Source: Paenibacillus sp. BJ-4 (GTDB lineage Bacteria; Bacillota; Bacilli; Paenibacillales; Paenibacillaceae). From it: DNA of 64,000 nucleotides. The translations under genes were made by a program, and so were the position numbers. Below the pieces are notes generated by a model. That model had not been told where the DNA came from. It was given only the letters and a program-made list of their open reading frames with translations, and made no database searches. Each line of letters opens with the position of its first letter. Position 1 is the first letter of the stretch. The stretch lies in NCBI RefSeq assembly GCF_020404765.1, contig NZ_JAIVEM010000190.1, forward strand, positions 34,723 to 98,722. The letters are read 5' to 3'. Shown one piece after another: positions 58,861-64,000 of this stretch.

Positions 58861-60639
58861 TTAGGCTTTAGGCACAACAGGCTTCGGAGCAAGACGGATA
58901 TGAAGCTGCTCCAATTGAGATTGATCCACTTCGGATGGTGCATCCATAAGCAGGTCTGTCGCACTGGCTGTTTTCGGGAATGCAATGGTTTCACGCAGAT
59001 TTGTACGGCCTGCGAGCAGCATCACAAGACGGTCAAAACCGAAGGCAATACCTCCATGTGGAGGCGCACCATATTCGAACGCACTCAACAGATAGCCGAA
59101 TTTATCTTGAACTTCTTCCGGTGACAGGCGGAGAGCATTGAACATTTTTTCCTGAACATCACGTTTGTGAATCCGCATCGAGCCGCCGCCTACTTCGTAG
59201 CCGTTCAGCACGATATCATAAGCCTCGGCACGAACCTGGCCTGGATCTGTATCCAAGATGGCAAGGTCTTCATCCTTCGGACGCGTGAACGGATGGTGTT
59301 CCGCTACATACCGTTTTTGTTCTTCGTCATAGCCGAGAAGCGGGAAGTCTACAACCCATGCAAATTTGAATGTGTTATCGTCGATCAGTCCCAAATGACG
59401 GCCAATTTTCAGACGAAGCGCGCCCAATACATCAGCAACGACTTTTTTGTTATCTGCAGAGAAGAGCAACAGATCGCCTTCTTCAGCTCCCGTGCGCTCT
59501 TTCAGTGCTTCGATTTCTTCCGGTGTAAAGAATTTCACGATAGGTCCCTTGAATTCGCCTTCCTTCACTTGAATCCAAGCCAAGCCTTTAGCTCCATAAC
59601 GTGCAGCATAAGGACCCAAGTCATCAATGTCCTTACGACTCCATGTGCCACATCCTTTGGCATTGAGGACTTTTACCTCGCCACCCTTTTCAATCACAGA
59701 AGCGAACACTTTGACACCACTGCTTGCCACGATATCATTTACATTAATCAACTCAAGGCCAAAACGCAGGTCTGGCTTGTCTGAGCCGTATTTGTCCATC
59801 GCCTCTGCATGTGTAATTCGTTGGAACGGGGTTTCCAGTTCTACACCAATCGTCTCTTTGAACAGTTTGACCATAAGACGCTCCATCATAGGCAGCAAGT
59901 CATCCCGTTCCATGAAGGAGGTCTCAATGTCGATCTGTGTAAATTCAGGCTGGCGGTCAGCACGCAAGTCTTCATCACGGAAGCAACGTGCCATTTGGTA
60001 GTAACGCTCCAAGCCGCTCACCATCAGCAATTGCTTGTAAATTTGCGGTGATTGCGGCAAGGCGAAAAACTCGCCTTCATGCACACGGCTTGGCACCAGA
60101 TAATCACGAGCACCCTCTGGCGAGCTTCTCGTCAGAATCGGTGTTTCCACCTCGATGAAATCTTCACCGTCCAGGAAGTCACGGAACACCTTAGCCGCTT
60201 TGGAACGAAGTTTCAACGTCTGATACATCTGCGGACGACGCAAATCCAGGTAACGGTATTTCAAACGCAACGACTCGTCCACTTCTACACCATCTTCGAT
60301 GAAGAACGGAGGTGTTTTGGCTGCATTCAACACTTCAATTTCAGTAACACGCACTTCAATTTCACCAGTAGGCAGGTTCGGGTTGATCGTTTCCGCATCA
60401 CGCTTGACAACGGTACCGGTAACCTCAAGCACATATTCACTACGAACGCGGTCCGCAATTTGCAGTGCGTCACCGGAATATGCCGGATTAAACACGATTT
60501 GTACAATCCCACTGCGGTCACGCAGATCAATAAACAGTACACCTCCCAAGTCACGACGGGTTTGTACCCAACCGTTCAATGTAACTGTTTCTCCGATATG
60601 CGCATGGGTTAATGCGCCGCATTGATGACTCCTTTTCAT
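58861..60639 (-). CDS. aspS: Aspartyl-tRNA synthetase
   Basis: 592 residues: OB-fold anticodon domain at the N-terminus (GWVQTRRDLGGVLFIDLRD in outline), class II core with motif 2 (CFRDEDLRADRQPEFTQ), the bacterial insertion domain, and motif 3 GIAFGFDRLVMLLAG. ATG at 60639 with AGGAGTG six bases upstream. Second gene of hisS-aspS. Confidence 0.97.
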   Translation of the reverse strand: MKRSHQCGALTHAHIGETVTLNGWVQTRRDLGGVLFIDLRDRSGIVQIVFNPAYSGDALQIADRVRSEYVLEVTGTVVKRDAETINPNLPTGEIEVRVTEIEVLNAAKTPPFFIEDGVEVDESLRLKYRYLDLRRPQMYQTLKLRSKAAKVFRDFLDGEDFIEVETPILTRSSPEGARDYLVPSRVHEGEFFALPQSPQIYKQLLMVSGLERYYQMARCFRDEDLRADRQPEFTQIDIETSFMERDDLLPMMERLMVKLFKETIGVELETPFQRITHAEAMDKYGSDKPDLRFGLELINVNDIVASSGVKVFASVIEKGGEVKVLNAKGCGTWSRKDIDDLGPYAARYGAKGLAWIQVKEGEFKGPIVKFFTPEEIEALKERTGAEEGDLLLFSADNKKVVADVLGALRLKIGRHLGLIDDNTFKFAWVVDFPLLGYDEEQKRYVAEHHPFTRPKDEDLAILDTDPGQVRAEAYDIVLNGYEVGGGSMRIHKRDVQEKMFNALRLSPEEVQDKFGYLLSAFEYGAPPHGGIAFGFDRLVMLLAGRTNLRETIAFPKTASATDLLMDAPSEVDQSQLEQLHIRLAPKPVVPKA

Positions 60640-60728
60640 TATACACACTCCTGTTTATTGTTTTAGTGGTTCATGCTATGTGAATCCATCGAAGGAAGCT
60701 GCCCCCGACCGATATTACATCATATTCT

Positions 60729-61973
60729 TTAGCCCAGCTCTTCTACCAGTTGATCCAGCTTAACGGTACGCTGCTCGCCAGTTTCCATGTTTTTCAGTGC
60801 GATTTCACCCTGTGCCAGCTCATCCTCACCCAGAATCGCAGTGTATCTCGCTTTAAAGCGATCTGCTGATTTCATCTGCGCCTTCATTTTACGGCCCAGA
60901 TAATCTCGCTCTGCAGAAAATCCGGCTTGACGCAGCTTAAACAACTGTTTGGTCACTTCCGTTTCTGCAGCTTCACCCAATGCCACCATATAGACATCCA
61001 GCGGCTTGGCTTCGTTCAGTTGGATACCCTGATGCTCCAGGATCAGCTGAATACGCTCCAGGCCGATACCGAAGCCGATACCCGGCTGATCCGGTCCACC
61101 CAGCTCTCCGACCAATCCGTTGTAACGGCCGCCTCCACCGATCGTGTCAATGGCACCAATACCTTCGGCTTTGAATTCGAACGCTGTCAGCGTATAATAA
61201 TCCAGCCCCCGTACCAGACGCGGGTTGACCGTATATTCCACGCCCATTGCATCCAAATTTTGCTTCACTTTCTCAAAATGCGTGCGGGATTCCTCATCGA
61301 GGCTATCCAAAATAGAAGGTGCACCGCCAAATTTGTCCTGGTCATCTTTGCTATCCAGCACCCGCAGCGGATTACGATCAATCCGCGCTTGGCTCTCCTT
61401 GGTCAATGTGTCCTTAATAGGCAGCAGGAAGTCAACCAAATGTTGACGATAGGCTGCACGGCTAGCGGCATTGCCGACGGAGTTAATCTCCACCTTTACC
61501 CCTTTCAAGCCCAGCTCACGGCAGAACTGATACCCGAAAGCGATAACTTCTGCATCCAGCGCTGGATCAACCGCACCAAATGCTTCAATACCAAATTGGT
61601 GAAATTGACGCTGACGTCCAGCCTGTGGACGCTCATACCGGAACATCGGGCCAATATAATACAGCTTGGTCACATCCGGCTCACCGTATAGTTTGTTCTC
61701 CACATAGGAGCGAACAACCCCTGCCGTCCCCTCTGGACGCAGCGTCATGCTACGTTTTCCTTTATCCTCAAAAGTATACATTTCCTTTTCCACGACGTCC
61801 GTCGTTTCCCCCACACCCCGAACGAACAAATTCGTTTGTTCAAACATCGGTGTACGGATCTCACGGTAATTAAAGCGGCGGCTAATTTCACGGGCTTTTT
61901 CCTCGACAACTTGCCATCTTTCTACATTGCCCGGCAGCAAATCCTGCGTTCCCGTCGGCTTTTGAAAGGCCAT
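60729..61973 (-). CDS. hisS: Histidyl-tRNA synthetase
   Basis: 414 residues, class II synthetase with RPEGTAGVVRS motif 2 region, FRYERPQAGRQRQFHQFG, and the His-specific LVRGLDYYT and GIGFGIGLERI motifs. First gene of the operon, preceded by a T-box leader. Confidence 0.97.
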   Translation of the reverse strand: MAFQKPTGTQDLLPGNVERWQVVEEKAREISRRFNYREIRTPMFEQTNLFVRGVGETTDVVEKEMYTFEDKGKRSMTLRPEGTAGVVRSYVENKLYGEPDVTKLYYIGPMFRYERPQAGRQRQFHQFGIEAFGAVDPALDAEVIAFGYQFCRELGLKGVKVEINSVGNAASRAAYRQHLVDFLLPIKDTLTKESQARIDRNPLRVLDSKDDQDKFGGAPSILDSLDEESRTHFEKVKQNLDAMGVEYTVNPRLVRGLDYYTLTAFEFKAEGIGAIDTIGGGGRYNGLVGELGGPDQPGIGFGIGLERIQLILEHQGIQLNEAKPLDVYMVALGEAAETEVTKQLFKLRQAGFSAERDYLGRKMKAQMKSADRFKARYTAILGEDELAQGEIALKNMETGEQRTVKLDQLVEELG

Positions 61974-62048
61974 TAAACGTATCCCCCCGTCTGTATATTT
62001 CTTGATTTTTGTTTCTTGATCACTCGCTACCTAAGCTCATAATAAAAA

Positions 62049-62422
62049 CAAAAAACCCCTCGCCCTGTTAAAATTAACAGGGACGAGGGATTGTCGTTTA
62101 CAAATCACCCGTGGTACCACCCACATTCCGGAGTTTACCGGGACAGCCAGCGTGTAAAAAACGCTAAGTGCCCGTCAGCCTTACACTGACTCCGCTCATA
62201 CGTATAACGCCCGTAACGCGCAGTACGGCTATTATGCAGGATGGTCCGCTGTTTGGCACAGTTACCTGTGCACTCTCGGCAGGTGCTCCTCAATTGTTCG
62301 CCGCCTGTTCTCGGGGAGGTCATTCGTCCGCTCATCAAGGGAATTTTTACAGCCTGGAAATTCCTCTCTGCGCTTGTGGGTTCGGAGTACTTGGTCCCGT
62401 CATCAAATCATTTTTCATTATT
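62049..62422 (-). promoter_or_regulatory. T-box riboswitch leader of hisS-aspS
   Basis: T-box core GGTGGTACCACGG on the minus strand (about 62110-62123) followed by a strong terminator, CCCTCGTCCCTGTTAA / TTAACAGGGCGAGGGG (62056-62090) with a U run. Upstream are the Stem I helices. Probably senses tRNA-His (or tRNA-Asp); the specifier triplet was not placed. Confidence 0.92.
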
Positions 62423-62428
62423 TTATGA

Positions 62429-62456
62429 TTTTAATGAACTGCTTAGACAAAGTCAA
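62429..62456 (-). promoter_or_regulatory. Promoter of the hisS T-box transcript
   Basis: TTGACT (62451-62456), 16 bp, TTAAAA (62429-62434) on the minus strand, directly before the leader. Confidence 0.55.
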
Positions 62457-62500
62457 GACATTCCCACTAGAAGCAGACAAATAAGTCTTAAAAAAAGAAA

Positions 62501-62526
62501 AAAACCTGCGGAAACGGTCCGCAGGT
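62501..62526 (-). terminator. Terminator of the YflT-like gene
   Basis: Stem AACCTGCGGA / TCCGCAGGTT with a 4-nt loop and a T-rich tail on the minus strand. Confidence 0.85.
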
Positions 62527-62675
62527 TTAAAAAGATATATCAAAAGGGGGTCATGCTGTTATTATAAACAACGAATATTAAGGAATGATGTTTCGAATAT
62601 TACAATTTCATTACAGCCATTCTGTAACAGACTAATTCCCTCAAGTATCGACATTCTTGTGACCATCTCTCGGCT

Positions 62676-63146
62676 TTAATCCAGCTGCGCCACATATCCA
62701 CGATTTGAACGCACTTTATAAATGACCTCATCATAATCGGCATCATTTACCTTAGCAGACAAAACATATCGTAATTCATCCTGATCACCGTTAATATAGA
62801 CTTCTGTCGCGCCAAGCAAACCTCTGTCGTGATCCATCATTCCGCTCCGATCCTCGTTCAAATCCCTTTGGGTTGAGCTACGGTTTGCCTCGTCATTCTC
62901 CGTATCCGGCAGAATATCCTCGCCATAAGCACCCGTGGCAGGGATCGCCGCACCAACAGAGCCACCTGTGCTCACAGTGCTCGTATTGTTATACGGGACC
63001 AACGGAATCAAAACCCTTGTTTCCCGGCTTAGCGCACTATCAAGCCTACCTACTTCCAAATGTTCAGTTCTATAGGCTTGGAGCGAAGCTCTGGCGCCCT
63101 CAGCTTCATCCTCTGTACGAAAATAAGCCTGAATCTGCTTTGCCAT
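62676..63146 (-). CDS. YflT-like heat/general stress protein
   Basis: 156 residues. The first and last thirds have the alpha-beta pattern of the YflT (general stress protein 17M) family: MAKQIQAYFRTEDEAEGARASLQ in outline, and YVLSAKVNDADYDEVIYKVRSNRG. Between them is a Gly/Asp/Asn-rich low-complexity stretch of about 70 residues. The ATG at 63146 has AAGGAGG seven bases upstream. Function unknown; probably stress-linked. Confidence 0.72.
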   Translation of the reverse strand: MAKQIQAYFRTEDEAEGARASLQAYRTEHLEVGRLDSALSRETRVLIPLVPYNNTSTVSTGGSVGAAIPATGAYGEDILPDTENDEANRSSTQRDLNEDRSGMMDHDRGLLGATEVYINGDQDELRYVLSAKVNDADYDEVIYKVRSNRGYVAQLD

Positions 63147-63209
63147 ATCAAATCCTCCTTGTATGGGAATTGTACGGGCATACATCTATGGAAGCATTCA
63201 AAGTGCTAA

Positions 63210-63716
63210 TTACAATGCCTTCAACAACTCACGCACAAATGCAGGTTCATCCTTAGGTGTTCTAGACGTAATAAAATTACCGTCTACCACTGCCTCACGA
63301 TCTTCAAAATGGGCACCTGCGTTAATCAAATCATCCTTTAAGGGAGGATACGCAGTAATGGTCCGGCCCTGTAGCAAATCTGCACTCGCCAATATTTGTG
63401 GACCGTGACAGATAGCGCCAATCGTTTTCTTGGATTCGTTAATTTCAGTCACAAATTTCAGAACATTAGCATCCAGACGCAGATTTTCCGGAGATGAGCC
63501 GCCCGGGATAACAACCGCATCATAGTCGCTTGATTTCACATCTGCAATCGCTTTTTCAATGGTATAGCTTGCTTTGCCTTGCTTTCCGCTCACCTTCTCA
63601 CCTTGTTTCAAGCCAATAATATCTGTCTCATGTCCGGCCTTTTTTAATTCATCATAGGGTACTTGCATTTCAGAATCCTCAAACTGGTCAGCCAACAAAA
63701 ATGCAATTTTACTCAT
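63210..63716 (-). CDS. DJ-1/PfpI-family protein (deglycase/protease-like)
   Basis: 168 residues with the DJ-1 fold: Glu in FEDSEM, the nucleophile elbow AICHGPQ (Cys then His) and a compact domain of normal length. PfpI/YfkM-type proteins are induced by stress and have been described as proteases or protein/methylglyoxal deglycases. It lies 63 nt upstream of the YflT-like gene on the same strand, which suggests a shared stress role. Confidence 0.9.
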   Translation of the reverse strand: MSKIAFLLADQFEDSEMQVPYDELKKAGHETDIIGLKQGEKVSGKQGKASYTIEKAIADVKSSDYDAVVIPGGSSPENLRLDANVLKFVTEINESKKTIGAICHGPQILASADLLQGRTITAYPPLKDDLINAGAHFEDREAVVDGNFITSRTPKDEPAFVRELLKAL

Positions 63717-63880
63717 TATCGTTCAGATCTCCTTTCCGGTTATCATCAAGACAAGTCTAAAGTTACTTATATGACAATACGAAAATACGACAATACGGCA
63801 AGTTTTCGTTTGTCTATCACGCTTTGTTATTACCCGCTTGATCTGTTTTTATAACAACTCTCAGCACTAAAAAAAGAAAA

Positions 63881-63930
63881 AGGAGCCTTTCGGCTCCTCA
63901 GGCTGTCGAGAAAGTCTCGACAGCTTTTTT
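63881..63930. terminator. Two adjacent terminator hairpins near the right edge
   Basis: AGGAGCC/GGCTCCT (63881-63898) and GCTGTCGAGA/TCTCGACAGC (63902-63924), with A tract before and T tract after. Probably end a minus-strand gene beyond the window. A TATAAT (63970-63975) close to the edge may be the -10 of a plus-strand gene outside. Confidence 0.7.
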
Positions 63931-64000
63931 TATGTTGATTTTGTTTAAGACGACACCGCGTTAATGTTGTATAATATAGGTAACTATTGTATAGAACGGA

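Overview
The window reads as a piece of chromosome from a low-to-mid GC Gram-positive of the Paenibacillus type, probably close to P. polymyxa. Support comes from the Bacillales gene order (alaS-ireB-ruvX-yrzB-mltG-trhP1-trhP2 and yrrD-iscS-cymR-mnmA), strong AGGAGG-type ribosome sites with frequent TTG/GTG starts, two T-box leaders and many Rho-independent terminators. The species is an inference. No rRNA, tRNA, CRISPR array or intact prophage was seen.

Layout. 1-4.1 kb: Leloir galactose operon galK-galE-galT (galT cut by the left edge), divergent from an AraC-type regulator. 4.2-7.7 kb: a glyceraldehyde-3-phosphate-reductase-like aldo/keto reductase, then a three-gene unit (alpha/beta hydrolase, HAD phosphatase, sirtuin). 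8-18.4 kb: membrane acyltransferase behind a perfect FNR/CRP-type box, KGG stress protein, ilvD, polysaccharide deacetylase, AI-2E-family membrane protein, class B penicillin-binding protein, chemoreceptor. 18.6-27.5 kb: conserved housekeeping block for tRNA hydroxylation, cell-wall synthesis, the RuvX/YqgF nuclease and alaS with its T-box. 27.6-33.8 kb: second chemoreceptor, yrrD, iscS-cymR and divergent mnmA (sulfur transfer to tRNA and sulfur regulation). 33.8-36 kb: a WXG100-type polymorphic toxin with a small likely immunity gene, and a decayed paralogue of the toxin. 36.2-41.8 kb: PPK2, paired crcB fluoride channels, rarA, helD.

42.1-53.9 kb is the most distinctive part: a complete citrate-fermentation island on the minus strand. 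It holds an OmpR-type regulator, a 2HCT citrate/malate transporter, a hybrid Cache-domain histidine kinase, citD-citE-citF, a malic-enzyme-family protein, citC, citX and citG. The transporter and the kinase-citDEF operon share a 40-bp promoter element (34 of 40 positions identical, with the same distance to an identical -10 hexamer). A consensus CcpA cre site lies upstream of the transporter. Together the genes would import citrate, cleave it to acetate and oxaloacetate, and decarboxylate the latter to pyruvate, under a sensor arrangement that differs from CitAB or CitST.

54-64 kb: IS remnants and a nested palindrome, an ABC exporter, a purine permease, tcdA, the T-box-controlled hisS-aspS operon, and two stress-type proteins (YflT-like and DJ-1/PfpI).
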